NCBI GenBank assembly: GCA_964390335.1
Contig: CAYMHU010000018.1
Span: 1-64,000, forward strand
Origin: Granulosicoccus sp964390335
GTDB taxonomy: Bacteria > Pseudomonadota > Gammaproteobacteria > Granulosicoccales > Granulosicoccaceae
Length of the DNA: 64,000 nucleotides
Direction of reading: 5' to 3'
The position numbers were made by a program, and so were the translations under genes. The notes under the pieces were generated by a model. It was not told the DNA's origin and searched no databases. It worked only from the letters and a program-made list of their open reading frames with translations. How positions within the stretch are numbered: position 1 is the first letter of the stretch; every line of letters starts with the position of its first letter. Shown here piece by piece: positions 26,238 through 34,864 of this stretch.

Positions 26238-26590
26238 TGCTAGTTAAGAAATTTGCGGATGCTGAACCTTATGAGGCACCCAATCATTGGGGTGTTTCTG
26301 GCTTGCGTTTACAAGGGTTTGAAGATGGCGGACCTGAAAATCAATGGGTGGGTTTTTCTCAATTTTTACCCGGTGGTGGTGCTGGCCCGGACAGCACGCC
26401 ATTCGAAAAAGTGTATGTGGTACTTGAAGGTGAAATGACCGTTATTGTTGACGGTAAAGAGACTGTGCTGTCAGCCATGGACAGCTGCACCATTCCACCC
26501 AACGAGGAACGCTTAATCGAAAATCGTTCCAAACATGTGTGCAAAATGTTGGTGGTAATTCCCTACCCTGGTGGCAAAGGCGAGGCTTAA
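26237..26590 (+). CDS. Single-domain cupin protein
   Basis: A 117-residue beta-barrel cupin. Motif 1 is degenerate: GPDSTPFEKVYVVLEGEMTVIVDG has the Glu and G positions but lacks the usual paired His ligands. Motif 2 (MDSCTIPPNEERLIENRS) has Glu-Glu where His is common. Metal binding is therefore doubtful, and an isomerase, lyase or binding role is as likely as an oxygenase. It sits between the cyclase and SDR genes in an operon. Confidence 0.82.
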   Translation: MLVKKFADAEPYEAPNHWGVSGLRLQGFEDGGPENQWVGFSQFLPGGGAGPDSTPFEKVYVVLEGEMTVIVDGKETVLSAMDSCTIPPNEERLIENRSKHVCKMLVVIPYPGGKGEA

Positions 26591-26594
26591 TGTT

Positions 26595-27395
26595 ATGACA
26601 CAGAAAATTGAATCCCTGCAAGACCCGTTGGCTATGTTTGGTGTGAAAGGCAAAGTCGCCTTAGTCACTGGCGCTTCTGGTGCGTTTGGTTCAGTTGCTT
26701 GTCAAACTTTATCCAATGCGGGATGTCATGTTGCGTTAGCGGCAGGCAATCAAGATGCCATGCAGAGCGTTGCGGATGCCTGTAGCGGAGATACCCTGCA
26801 AATTAATGCGCGTCCTGATAGCGAAGCTGCCTGCGCGGCAATGGTTGCAGATACTATCAAAGCATTTGGGCGGTTGGATATTTTGGTTGTTGCATCCGGT
26901 ATGAATAAAGTCGCAAAAATCGACGATATGGAACCAGACACATTCACGAACGTGATGGATGCAAACGTTACGCAGTCATGGCTTATTGCGCGCGAAGCAA
27001 CTAAGCAAATGAAATCGCAAGGCGAAGGCGGCAAGATCGTGTTGGTGTCGTCGGCAAGAGGACTACTTGGTCATCCTGCAGGTTACACGGCTTACTGCTC
27101 GTCAAAAGCCGCTGTAGATGGTATGACCAAAGCATTGGGTTGCGAGCTAGGGCCGTTGGGGATAACGGTTAATGCAATCGCACCCACAGTGTTTAGGTCT
27201 CCGTTAACTGCGTGGATGTTTGAAGACACCGATGAAGCAACCGCGGTGCGCAATGGATTTTTAAGTCGTGTTCCCAAGGGTCGCTTAGGCGAGCCGGAAG
27301 ACCTAGCAGGACCATTGCTGTTTTTATCCTCGGCCGCATCCGACTTTTATACCGGTCATATTTTATATGCCGACGGCGGCTACACCGCGGGATAA
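26595..27395 (+). CDS. Short-chain dehydrogenase/reductase
   Basis: A 266-residue classical SDR. The cofactor motif is TGASGAFGS. The catalytic Ser is in VLVSSARGLLG and the Tyr/Lys pair in YCSSK. The C-terminal FLSSAASDFYTGHILYADGGYTAG is typical of the gluconate 5-dehydrogenase/3-oxoacyl reductase group. It should oxidise a secondary alcohol or reduce a ketone with NAD(P). ATG 26595 with GAGG 9 bp upstream is preferred to an upstream GTG inside the cupin gene. Confidence 0.88.
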   Translation: MTQKIESLQDPLAMFGVKGKVALVTGASGAFGSVACQTLSNAGCHVALAAGNQDAMQSVADACSGDTLQINARPDSEAACAAMVADTIKAFGRLDILVVASGMNKVAKIDDMEPDTFTNVMDANVTQSWLIAREATKQMKSQGEGGKIVLVSSARGLLGHPAGYTAYCSSKAAVDGMTKALGCELGPLGITVNAIAPTVFRSPLTAWMFEDTDEATAVRNGFLSRVPKGRLGEPEDLAGPLLFLSSAASDFYTGHILYADGGYTAG

Positions 27396-27398
27396 ACC

Positions 27399-28319
27399 AT
27401 GGGCCAAGCTCGCACTATAGGTATTATCGGTGCCGGTCTAATGGGGCACGGCATCGCGTTAACTTTTGCTCGAGCTGGTTGGTCGGTTGTGATCCACGAT
27501 CCCGTGAGCGATGCACTCGATTCGGTTTTGCAGCGCATTGAAACAACGCTTGGTGTGATGGGTGTGGCTGCCATTGACGTACCCAGCGTGATTGCGCATA
27601 TCAGTTGTTCGCCAGCATTGAGCGATGCAGTAGCGGGTGCGGGTGTGGTCATCGAAGCGGCTCCTGAAAAATTGGCATTGAAACAACGTATCTTTGCGCA
27701 AATCGAACAGCATGCATCTGCCGATGCAATCCTCGCATCAAACACCTCGGTCATACCGATCACCCAAATTATGCAAAACCTATCAACCGCACATCGGACT
27801 GTAGGGACACATTGGTGGAACCCACCGCATATGATTCCGTTAGTCGAAGTTATAAAAACACAATGGACAGAATCGGTTGTTGCGCAACGTATGTTTGACA
27901 TTCTGGCTGAAGTTGGCAAAACCCCGGTGATGGTGGAGAAGGATGTCCCTGGTTTTATAGGTAATCGCTTGCAACACGCCTTGTGGCGTGAAGCCATTAG
28001 TTTGGTGGAGAACGGAATTTGCGATGCGGAGGCAGTTGATACGGTAGTTAAGTCAAGTTTCGGTCGTCGGCTGTCTGTTTTGGGGCCACTTGAGAATGCA
28101 GATTTAGTGGGTACCGAACTAACACTCGATATTCATGAGAACGTACTGTTCGATCTTGAGAGCAGGCAAGGTCCATCTCCGTACTTAGAAAAAATTATCG
28201 AACAGGGTCGGCTCGGCATGAAAAGCGGACACGGATTTCGTGCATGGACCGAGGAGACTGCAAATCGGGTACGCAATAACGTGACTGAGCATTTAGCAAA
28301 GTTGGAGAAAATTCTGTAA
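27399..28319 (+). CDS. 3-hydroxyacyl-CoA dehydrogenase family oxidoreductase
   Basis: A 306-residue NAD-dependent enzyme. The Rossmann motif is GIIGAGLMGHGIA. IEAAPEKLALKQRIFAQIE, SNTSVIPITQI and the catalytic His segment GTHWWNPPHMIPLVEVI follow. The C-terminal helical domain (FIGNRLQHALWREAISLVENGICDAEAVDTVV) is present. The WWNPP variant is seen in dehydrogenases acting on free 3-hydroxy acids (L-carnitine, gulonate) as well as acyl-CoA, so a 3-hydroxy acid to 3-keto acid step is likely. The start is 3 bp after the SDR. The product would suit the BKACE enzyme at the end of the operon. Confidence 0.87.
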   Translation: MGQARTIGIIGAGLMGHGIALTFARAGWSVVIHDPVSDALDSVLQRIETTLGVMGVAAIDVPSVIAHISCSPALSDAVAGAGVVIEAAPEKLALKQRIFAQIEQHASADAILASNTSVIPITQIMQNLSTAHRTVGTHWWNPPHMIPLVEVIKTQWTESVVAQRMFDILAEVGKTPVMVEKDVPGFIGNRLQHALWREAISLVENGICDAEAVDTVVKSSFGRRLSVLGPLENADLVGTELTLDIHENVLFDLESRQGPSPYLEKIIEQGRLGMKSGHGFRAWTEETANRVRNNVTEHLAKLEKIL

Positions 28320-28491
28320 CACGACTCACTTCAAAATCGGTGGACTACAAATCTATGCAGGCTGAACCAGCATAAAAGTTGGTAGTGAATAATAGAGAAT
28401 AAAAAAATCGACTACTAAGAGAATAGAAAAAGAACGAAATGACGAGCTAAAAACTTGGAAAAAAAAGGGTAAAACCAACGAGGAGGCAATA

Positions 28492-29772
28492 ATGAAAAAA
28501 GTACTAACATCGTCGCTATCCAGACGAAAATTTTTAACGACGGGCGTTGCTATCGTATCCGCTCCTGCAATCTTGAAGCACACTCGAACGTATGCGGCAA
28601 AACCGGTTTTACGAGTAGGTCATGTAAGTCCACGTACCGGACCATTAGCAGGTTTTGCAGAAGCTGATGAGTTTGTGCTCGAAGCTATCACCAAGCAATT
28701 TGGCAATGGCATAGCAAACAATGGCAAGAATTGGACTGTTGAAATTATATCCAAAGACAGTCAATCCAACCCTAACCGCGCGGCGGAAGTAGCTGCCGAT
28801 TTAATTCTCGGTGATGGTGTTGACATTATTGTTGCCGCGTCTACCCCGGATACGGTGAATCCTGTATCCGATCAGGCTGAAGTTAATGAAGTACCTTGCA
28901 TAACAACTGACTGTCCATGGCAACCGTACTTTTTTGGCCGCAATGGTGTGCCCGGAACAGGCTTTGAAAATACCTACCATTTCTTCTGGGGGCTAGAAGA
29001 TGTTATCGGTGCGTTTCTTGATATGTGGGGCTCAACTGATGTCAGCAAAACCGTTGGCGGTCTATTTCCAAACGATGCCGATGGGAATGCGTGGGGTGAT
29101 GCCGAAAACGGTTTACCAAAACCATTAGCTGCTGCCGGATATAATTTAATTGATCCAGGTCGTTATCAACCTTTATCAGATGATTTCTCCAATCAAATTG
29201 CTGCCTTTAAAGAGGCTGGTTGCGAGATCATCACGGGTAATATGATTCCGCCAGACTTCGCAACGTTCTGGTCTCAGTGTGCCCAACAAGGCTATGCGCC
29301 AAAGATTGTAACCATAGGTAAAGCATTACTGTTTCCATCGGTTATAGAGTCGTTGGGTGATCGTGGCGTTGGCTTAACCTCTGAAGTTTGGTGGTCACCA
29401 AACCATCCGTTCAGTTCTTCATTAACAGGCGCCAGTGCGAAAGAATTAGCGGAAGGGTACACCGCAGCATCTGGCAGACCATGGACACAACCCATTGGTT
29501 TTAAACATGCACTGTTCGAAGTAGTCGCAGATGTTGTAAAGCGTTCAGCAGACCCTGAAGACCCAGCTGCAAATATAGCGGCTATCAAGTCCACCAAACT
29601 AAACACAATAGTGGGTTCGGTTAACTGGGCAAATGGTCCTATTAACAACGTCACCAAAACTCCGTTGGTTGCTGGTCAATGGCAAAAGGATGGCGACAAT
29701 CTTGATCTGAAGATTGTTGCTAATTCGGCAGCACCGGAAATTCCTGTTAACGGTGAGCTAAAACTGCTGTAA
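28492..29772 (+). CDS. Branched-chain-type ABC transporter substrate-binding protein, Tat-exported
   Basis: A 426-residue periplasmic type I receptor (HAAT family, LivK-like). The N-terminus has a twin-arginine motif SRRKFL at residues 10-15 and a hydrophobic stretch ending ILKHTRTYAA, so it is probably exported folded by Tat. The mature domain begins VLRVGHVSPRTGPLAGFAEA. A strong ribosome site AGGAGG (28481-28486) precedes the ATG. It follows the dehydrogenase after a 172-bp AT-rich gap, so it may also have its own promoter. The ligand is likely the pathway substrate, an organic acid or amide, rather than leucine. Confidence 0.88.
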   Translation: MKKVLTSSLSRRKFLTTGVAIVSAPAILKHTRTYAAKPVLRVGHVSPRTGPLAGFAEADEFVLEAITKQFGNGIANNGKNWTVEIISKDSQSNPNRAAEVAADLILGDGVDIIVAASTPDTVNPVSDQAEVNEVPCITTDCPWQPYFFGRNGVPGTGFENTYHFFWGLEDVIGAFLDMWGSTDVSKTVGGLFPNDADGNAWGDAENGLPKPLAAAGYNLIDPGRYQPLSDDFSNQIAAFKEAGCEIITGNMIPPDFATFWSQCAQQGYAPKIVTIGKALLFPSVIESLGDRGVGLTSEVWWSPNHPFSSSLTGASAKELAEGYTAASGRPWTQPIGFKHALFEVVADVVKRSADPEDPAANIAAIKSTKLNTIVGSVNWANGPINNVTKTPLVAGQWQKDGDNLDLKIVANSAAPEIPVNGELKLL

Positions 29773-29778
29773 GTCTGG

Positions 29779-29825
29779 GTTGTACTGAGCCGTGTCGGTT
29801 GGCGCGGCTCAGTACAACGATTTTT
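29779..29825 (+). terminator. Terminator or attenuator between receptor and ATPase genes
   Basis: A perfect 14-bp stem GTTGTACTGAGCCG / CGGCTCAGTACAAC with a 12-nt loop is followed by TTTTT at 29821-29825. It lies 6 bp after the receptor gene, so it should reduce transcription of the five downstream transporter and enzyme genes relative to the receptor. Confidence 0.88.
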
Positions 29826-29866
29826 GACAGCTAAAAAATTCACAACAGCAGCATGCATCTGACAAT

Positions 29867-30595
29867 ATGTCTCCCATATTGCAAATCGATAAGCTCGTGA
29901 AATCATATGGCGCCGTCAAAGTTGCCGATGAGCTGAGTGTGTCCGTGCAGCCCGGTGAGGCCTTGGGTGTTATTGGTCCCAATGGCGCTGGTAAAACATC
30001 CATGTTTAATTTAATTACCGGCACCGTTATACCCACATCGGGCACGATAAAATTCTCCGGTCAGGATATAACGCACCATTCGGCAGCAAAGCGATGTCGT
30101 TCTGGTATCGCTCGCAGTTTTCAGGTTCCTCAACCATTTGGTGGTTTAAGTGTGTTGGAAAATGTCATGGTGGCCGCAACTCAGGCTGCTGGTCTGAGCG
30201 GCAAATCAGCGAACTCCTTGTGTATTGATGTGTTGGAACAAACCGGCTTGGCTGCTAAAGCCAATGTGCAGGCAGGCAAGCTAACATTGCTTGAGCGCAA
30301 ACGCTTGGAATTAAGTCGTGCATTGTGTGCAAAACCAAATTTGTTGTTACTGGATGAAATCGCTGGTGGCTTAACAGAAGACGAATGCCAATCGTTAATT
30401 GCCACGATAAAAGATATTCATAAGACTGGCGTGTCCATTATCTGGATTGAGCATGTTGTACATGCACTGTTAGCCGTGGTAGAGCGGTTGGCAGTTATTG
30501 ACTTTGGGCGACTTATCGCTACTGGTGACCCCACTCAGATTATGCAAAGTACGGAAGTAAAATCAATATACCTTGGAATTGCTGTCGATGCCTAA
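29867..30595 (+). CDS. Branched-chain-type ABC transporter ATPase (LivG-like)
   Basis: A 242-residue ATPase. Walker A is GPNGAGKTS, the Q-loop region is ARSFQVPQPFGGLSVLEN, Walker B is LLLLDEIAGGLTEDE, and the switch His is in WIEHVVHAL. The signature region reads LTLLERKRLELSRAL instead of LSGGQ, a variant common in LivG-type subunits. It pairs with the LivF-like subunit, whose gene overlaps its last 8 bp. Confidence 0.92.
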   Translation: MSPILQIDKLVKSYGAVKVADELSVSVQPGEALGVIGPNGAGKTSMFNLITGTVIPTSGTIKFSGQDITHHSAAKRCRSGIARSFQVPQPFGGLSVLENVMVAATQAAGLSGKSANSLCIDVLEQTGLAAKANVQAGKLTLLERKRLELSRALCAKPNLLLLDEIAGGLTEDECQSLIATIKDIHKTGVSIIWIEHVVHALLAVVERLAVIDFGRLIATGDPTQIMQSTEVKSIYLGIAVDA

Positions 30596-31295
30596 TCCGG
30601 TGTTACAACTTAATTCGTTGAATGCGTTTTACGGTGATTTTCAAGCCTTGTTCGACGTCAATATAAATGTTGCTGAAGGTGAGGTGGTTGCTGTTATTGG
30701 CGCGAACGGCGCTGGTAAATCAACCATGTTGCAGTCGATTGCCGGACTTATCAGTAATGGTTCAGATCAAATTCAATATCGTGAGCGTAGTATTGGTTCG
30801 CTACGCGCGGACCAAGTAGCCAAGCACGGCATTGCTTTGGTGCCGGAAGGCAGACAATTGTTTCCATCATTATCCGTTGAAGAAAATTTACTGATCGGTG
30901 GATTGACTAAACGTCCAGGCCCTTGGAATCTTGAAACGATATTCGCGTTGTTTCCTGTGCTACAAGAGCGTCGCGACGTGCCATCAACTGAATTATCGGG
31001 AGGGCAGCAACAAATGGTTGCAATAGGTCGCGCATTAATGGCTAACCCCGATCTTATTTTGTTCGATGAAATTAGTCTTGGTTTAGCGCCCGTAATTATA
31101 AAAACGATATATGAAGCCCTGCCCAACGTAATCAGCAAAGGAACAAGCGCCATTATTGTTGAGCAAGATATCAACATGGCTCTGTCAGTATCAAAGCGTG
31201 TTTATTGTTTGCAAGAAGGACGTGTATCGCTTGAGGGATTATCCGAAGAAGTTTCTCGCGATGAAATCAGTCACGCCTATTTTGGAGTTCACTAA
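30588..31295 (+). CDS. Branched-chain-type ABC transporter ATPase (LivF-like)
   Basis: A 235-residue ATPase with Walker A GANGAGKST, signature LSGGQQQMVAIGRAL, Walker B LILFDEISLGLAP and switch His replaced by Gln in IIVEQDINMAL, as is normal in LivF. The LivF hallmark GIALVPEGRQLFPSLSVEENLLIG is present. ATG 30588 overlaps the livG-like stop. An upstream in-frame start has no ribosome site. Confidence 0.92.
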   Translation: MPNPVLQLNSLNAFYGDFQALFDVNINVAEGEVVAVIGANGAGKSTMLQSIAGLISNGSDQIQYRERSIGSLRADQVAKHGIALVPEGRQLFPSLSVEENLLIGGLTKRPGPWNLETIFALFPVLQERRDVPSTELSGGQQQMVAIGRALMANPDLILFDEISLGLAPVIIKTIYEALPNVISKGTSAIIVEQDINMALSVSKRVYCLQEGRVSLEGLSEEVSRDEISHAYFGVH

Positions 31296-31297
31296 GC

Positions 31298-32161
31298 ATG
31301 GATTGGGTAAACGCAATCGTTCAAGGCATTTTACTGGGTGGGTTGTATGCCTTGTTTGCCAGTGGTTTGTCCTTGATTTTTGGTGTCATGCGGCTGGTTA
31401 ATATTGCACATGGTGATTTCATTGTGCTGGCGGCGTATCTTGGTTTAACGGTAACGCTAACCCTAAATATTCATCCGTTTGTTGCGTTGCCGTTGGTGGT
31501 TTTGGTTATGGCCATCGTTGGGTATGTGTTGCAACGTGCGGTGTTAAACAAAACCCTTGGTGATGACATCCTGCCACCGTTGTTAGTTACATTTGGATTA
31601 TCCGTAATTATTCAAAATGCTCTATTGGAATCCTACTCAGCTGACCCTCAATCTATCAATGCAGGCGCTATTGAAACAGCCAGTGTCAATATGGCAGGTT
31701 TGTCTCTTGGCGTGTTGCCGCTACTCACCTTTGTTGTTGCTGTGGTTGTTATCGCGTTGTTGCAATGGATATTTTATAAAACTTCATTAGGGCGTGTGTT
31801 TAGAGCTGTTTCTGATAATCAACATATTGCTCAGCTAATGGGGGTGAATCGGCGTCATGTGTATGGAGTTGCCATGGGGCTGGCTTTGGCGGTAACCGCA
31901 ATCGCTGGAATTCTATTAGGTATTCGGACAAGTTTCGACCCATCCATCGGTCCAGGACGACTGATCTTTGGCTTTGAAGCGGTGATCATCGGTGGGCTAG
32001 GTAATCTGTGGGGAACACTGGTGGGTGGTGTCATTCTTGGTGTTGCGCAAACGGTTGGTGCAAAAATTAACCCTGGCTGGCAATTGCTGGCAGGACACTT
32101 GGTTTTCTTATTCATTTTAGCTGTTAGACCTAATGGCTTATTTCCGAGGATTCGTGAATGA
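31298..32161 (+). CDS. Branched-chain-type ABC transporter permease (LivH-like)
   Basis: A 287-residue inner-membrane permease with about eight TM helices. It opens with the family signature GILLGGLYALFASGLSLIFGVMRLVNIAHGDF and ends GNLWGTLVGGVILGVAQTV...HLVFLFILAVRPNGLF. The cytoplasmic coupling loop (TSLGRVFRAVSDNQHIAQLMGVNRRH) is clear. The start follows the livF-like stop by 2 bp; the stop overlaps the next start (ATGA). Confidence 0.93.
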   Translation: MDWVNAIVQGILLGGLYALFASGLSLIFGVMRLVNIAHGDFIVLAAYLGLTVTLTLNIHPFVALPLVVLVMAIVGYVLQRAVLNKTLGDDILPPLLVTFGLSVIIQNALLESYSADPQSINAGAIETASVNMAGLSLGVLPLLTFVVAVVVIALLQWIFYKTSLGRVFRAVSDNQHIAQLMGVNRRHVYGVAMGLALAVTAIAGILLGIRTSFDPSIGPGRLIFGFEAVIIGGLGNLWGTLVGGVILGVAQTVGAKINPGWQLLAGHLVFLFILAVRPNGLFPRIRE

Positions 32162-33204
32162 GCATGCAACAGTATCAGGTAATTCGCGCTAATCCGTCAG
32201 CTAAATATGTTGCCGTCATAAGTTTGCTTATAGTGATTGTGCTGGTACTTGCGCCGTGGTGGGCTGGGCGTGCCGATATGCGTTTAATGGGTGAGCTGTT
32301 TTTGTATCTCGCGTTAGCCAGCTTATGGAATTTAATGGCGGGCTATGCCGGTCTTGTCTCGGTTGGGCAACAGGCATTTGTTGGATTCGGTGGCTACATG
32401 TTGTTTGCGCTAACGATGTTTGGCGGCTTGCATCCAATGACTGCCATTTTTGCAGCGGGTTTACTTGGCGCATTAATATCGTTGCCAGTAGCGGCGCTAA
32501 TATTTCGATTACGCGGTGCATACTTTGCCATTGGAACATGGGCAATAGCAGAAGTCTTTCGATTGAGCTTTGCTCAGGTCTCAGCACTAGGTGGAGGGTC
32601 CGGAACCTCTTTGCCCATCGGCATTGTGAAGTCCTTGGCACCATCGCGTGCCGTGCGTGAATCGTTGAGTTACTGGTTAGCGTTAGGTGCGGCCGTCGTT
32701 ATTATTCTGTCTGTGTATCTATTACTACGATCGCGTCATGGCCTTGCGTTAACGGCTATTCGGGATAACGAAATTGCCGCAGGTTCATTGGGGATAGACA
32801 TAAACAAAACCAAGTTGGTTGTCTATGTGGTAACCAGTGCTTTAACAGCGAGTGTTGGCGCAATTATCTTTATGCAAAAACTGCGAATATCCCCCGATGC
32901 TGCTTTTTCAGTTAATGACTGGACTGCGTTTGTCATTTTTATAGTGGTTATTGGCGGCTTGGGTACCATCGAGGGGCCGATAATCGGCACATTACTCTTT
33001 TTCGCTTTAAGGGAAACGCTCGCCGACCTGGGTACAACCTACTTATTGGTCTTGGGCATTATTGCCATTGTCATTATGCTAAAAGCTCCATCCGGTGTAT
33101 GGGGCTATGTGCGGCAGCGTTTTAATTGGCAACTGTTTCCCTACGGATACACAATGGTTGATCGCGCTGCAGGTTCAACAAACAAACAACAGAAGATCGA
33201 TTAA
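32158..33204 (+). CDS. Branched-chain-type ABC transporter permease (LivM-like)
   Basis: A 348-residue permease pairing with the LivH-like subunit. Signatures are LWNLMAGYAGLVSVGQQAFVGFGGYMLF, the coupling loop RSRHGLALTAIRDNEIAAGSLGIDINKTKLVVYV and GGLGTIEGPIIGTLLFFALRE. The polar C-terminal ~25 residues end in a Gln/Lys-rich tail. Translation is coupled to livH by a 4-bp overlap. Confidence 0.93.
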   Translation: MSMQQYQVIRANPSAKYVAVISLLIVIVLVLAPWWAGRADMRLMGELFLYLALASLWNLMAGYAGLVSVGQQAFVGFGGYMLFALTMFGGLHPMTAIFAAGLLGALISLPVAALIFRLRGAYFAIGTWAIAEVFRLSFAQVSALGGGSGTSLPIGIVKSLAPSRAVRESLSYWLALGAAVVIILSVYLLLRSRHGLALTAIRDNEIAAGSLGIDINKTKLVVYVVTSALTASVGAIIFMQKLRISPDAAFSVNDWTAFVIFIVVIGGLGTIEGPIIGTLLFFALRETLADLGTTYLLVLGIIAIVIMLKAPSGVWGYVRQRFNWQLFPYGYTMVDRAAGSTNKQQKID

Positions 33205-33233
33205 CAAAGATCAATTAATTAAAGGTTATCAAT

Positions 33234-34166
33234 ATGGCCAAAAAACAAAAAACCATTGTTACCTGTGCGGTCACGGGTGCTATCCATACGCCCACAATGT
33301 CTGATGCCTTGCCTTATACGGCGGACGATATTACATCGCAAGCCGTAGCAGCCGCAGAAGCCGGTGCCTCCATACTGCATCTACATGCTCGCGACCCACA
33401 AGATGGCTCGGTATCATTAAACCCCGATCACTTCGGCGCATTTCTACCGCGCATTAAACAGCAAACCGACGCTGTACTGAATATCTCCACTGGCGGTAGT
33501 CTTAAAACATCTATAGAGGACCGTATTGCGCCAGCCATGCAATTCTCACCTGAGATGTGCTCTTTAAATATGGGATCCATGAACTTTTCGTTTCATCCTT
33601 TGGCAAATCGTTATAAGGAATGGAAGTTTGATTGGGAAAAAGAGTACGTGGAAAATTCTGACTCTTATATATTCAGAAACACCTTTCGGGATATTCGCAC
33701 CGTATCCGAAGGCCTAGCGCCGCACAATATTAAGTTTGAGCATGAATGTTACGACGTTGGGCATTTATACAATCTGAAATTTTGTATGGATGCCAGCTTG
33801 TTTAAAGCACCTATTTTTATTCAGTTTATATTCGGGATCTTGGGTGGTATTGGTCCCGAGGTTGATAATCTCATTTTTATGAAGCGCACCGCAGATCGAC
33901 TTTTCGGTGATAACTATCATTGGTCGGTTCTAGGCGCAGGTGGTGCGCAAATGCCATTGGCCACCACCGCTAGCCAGATGGGCGGGAATTTGCGGGTCGG
34001 CTTAGAAGACAGCCTACTCATATCCCGTGGTCAGCTTGCTGAAAGCAATGCGCAACAGGTCGCAAAGATTCGGCGTATCGTTGAAGACTTAGGGAGCGAA
34101 GTGGCCACGCCGGATGAAGCCAGAGAAATACTGGAGTTAAAAGGCGCTGATCGGGTTGCGTTCTAG
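33234..34166 (+). CDS. Beta-keto acid cleavage enzyme (BKACE, DUF849 family)
   Basis: A 310-residue zinc enzyme of the Kce/BKACE family. It condenses a beta-keto acid with acetyl-CoA to give a new acyl-CoA plus acetoacetate. Visible signatures are the N-terminal VTCAVTGAIHTPTMSDALPYT, the zinc ligands in LHLHARDP, ISTGG, and GGNLRVGLEDSLL with the conserved Glu. The family acts on 3-keto-5-aminohexanoate, dehydrocarnitine, beta-ketoadipate and others, and the exact substrate cannot be read by eye. It starts 29 bp after the LivM-like gene as the last gene of the operon, matching an upstream 3-hydroxy acid dehydrogenase. Confidence 0.9.
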   Translation: MAKKQKTIVTCAVTGAIHTPTMSDALPYTADDITSQAVAAAEAGASILHLHARDPQDGSVSLNPDHFGAFLPRIKQQTDAVLNISTGGSLKTSIEDRIAPAMQFSPEMCSLNMGSMNFSFHPLANRYKEWKFDWEKEYVENSDSYIFRNTFRDIRTVSEGLAPHNIKFEHECYDVGHLYNLKFCMDASLFKAPIFIQFIFGILGGIGPEVDNLIFMKRTADRLFGDNYHWSVLGAGGAQMPLATTASQMGGNLRVGLEDSLLISRGQLAESNAQQVAKIRRIVEDLGSEVATPDEAREILELKGADRVAF

Positions 34167-34324
34167 CTGCCAAAGAACTGGCACTACTCCGCAGTAATGC
34201 TACGGATAACCGCTCTAAAGTTGACACATGTAACTTAACGTTTCATGTCATTTCCTTGCCATGTTTGGCTCAGCGATTGCTTCGTTGAGCGTTCAACAAG
34301 CAACAATTCATTGAAGGAAGTGGG

Positions 34325-34855
34325 ATGTCGAAGTTCCTGTTTGCGGTGATCTGCACTGCAGCTATATCGATGCTGAGTGCGTGTAACACAATGACGTCGA
34401 CTGGCCCTGTTGCAGTCGAATCCAGTAGTCCTTGGGCTATTTTTCCGATAGCCAACTACTCGACAACGCCTAAAGCCGACAACACCTTGGCTACATTGGT
34501 TGAAACCGAGCTGCGTTCCAGAGGCGTCGCACAGCTGCAAACCTTCCAGCAGCAAAAACCAATGAACCTGGTGAGTTTGTTAGATAGCTCACCTGATAAT
34601 GCCAAGCTAATCGCTAAAGCTCGTTCAATGGGTTTTCGTTACGGTATTACTGGTAGTGTGCACGAATGGCACTATAAGAGTGGCCCTGACAGAGAACCGG
34701 CAGTTGGTGTCAGTCTAAAGGTTATTGATCTTGCGTCTTCACAAATTGTTTGGCAAGGCAGTACGTCTAGGACTGGCTGGGCCTATGCAAATTTATCCGG
34801 CGTTGCGGATAAAGCCATCCAGGATTTATTGAAACAAGTTAAATTTCCGCGGTAG
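34325..34855 (+). CDS. pelC: Pel polysaccharide outer-membrane lipoprotein PelC
   Basis: A 176-residue lipoprotein. The signal peptide ends in a lipobox, LSAC (residues ~17-20). The mature domain has SPWAIFPIANYSTTPKADNTLA, GFRYGITGSVHEWHYKSG and IVWQGSTSRTGWAYANLSGVADK, matching PelC. In P. aeruginosa PelC forms a dodecameric ring at the outer membrane that funnels cationic Pel towards PelB. AAGGAAG provides a ribosome site upstream of ATG 34325. It is the first gene of the pel operon here rather than the third as in Pseudomonas. It resembles the N-terminal domain of the PelA encoded downstream. Confidence 0.9.
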   Translation: MSKFLFAVICTAAISMLSACNTMTSTGPVAVESSSPWAIFPIANYSTTPKADNTLATLVETELRSRGVAQLQTFQQQKPMNLVSLLDSSPDNAKLIAKARSMGFRYGITGSVHEWHYKSGPDREPAVGVSLKVIDLASSQIVWQGSTSRTGWAYANLSGVADKAIQDLLKQVKFPR

Positions 34856-34864
34856 CTGCCAACC

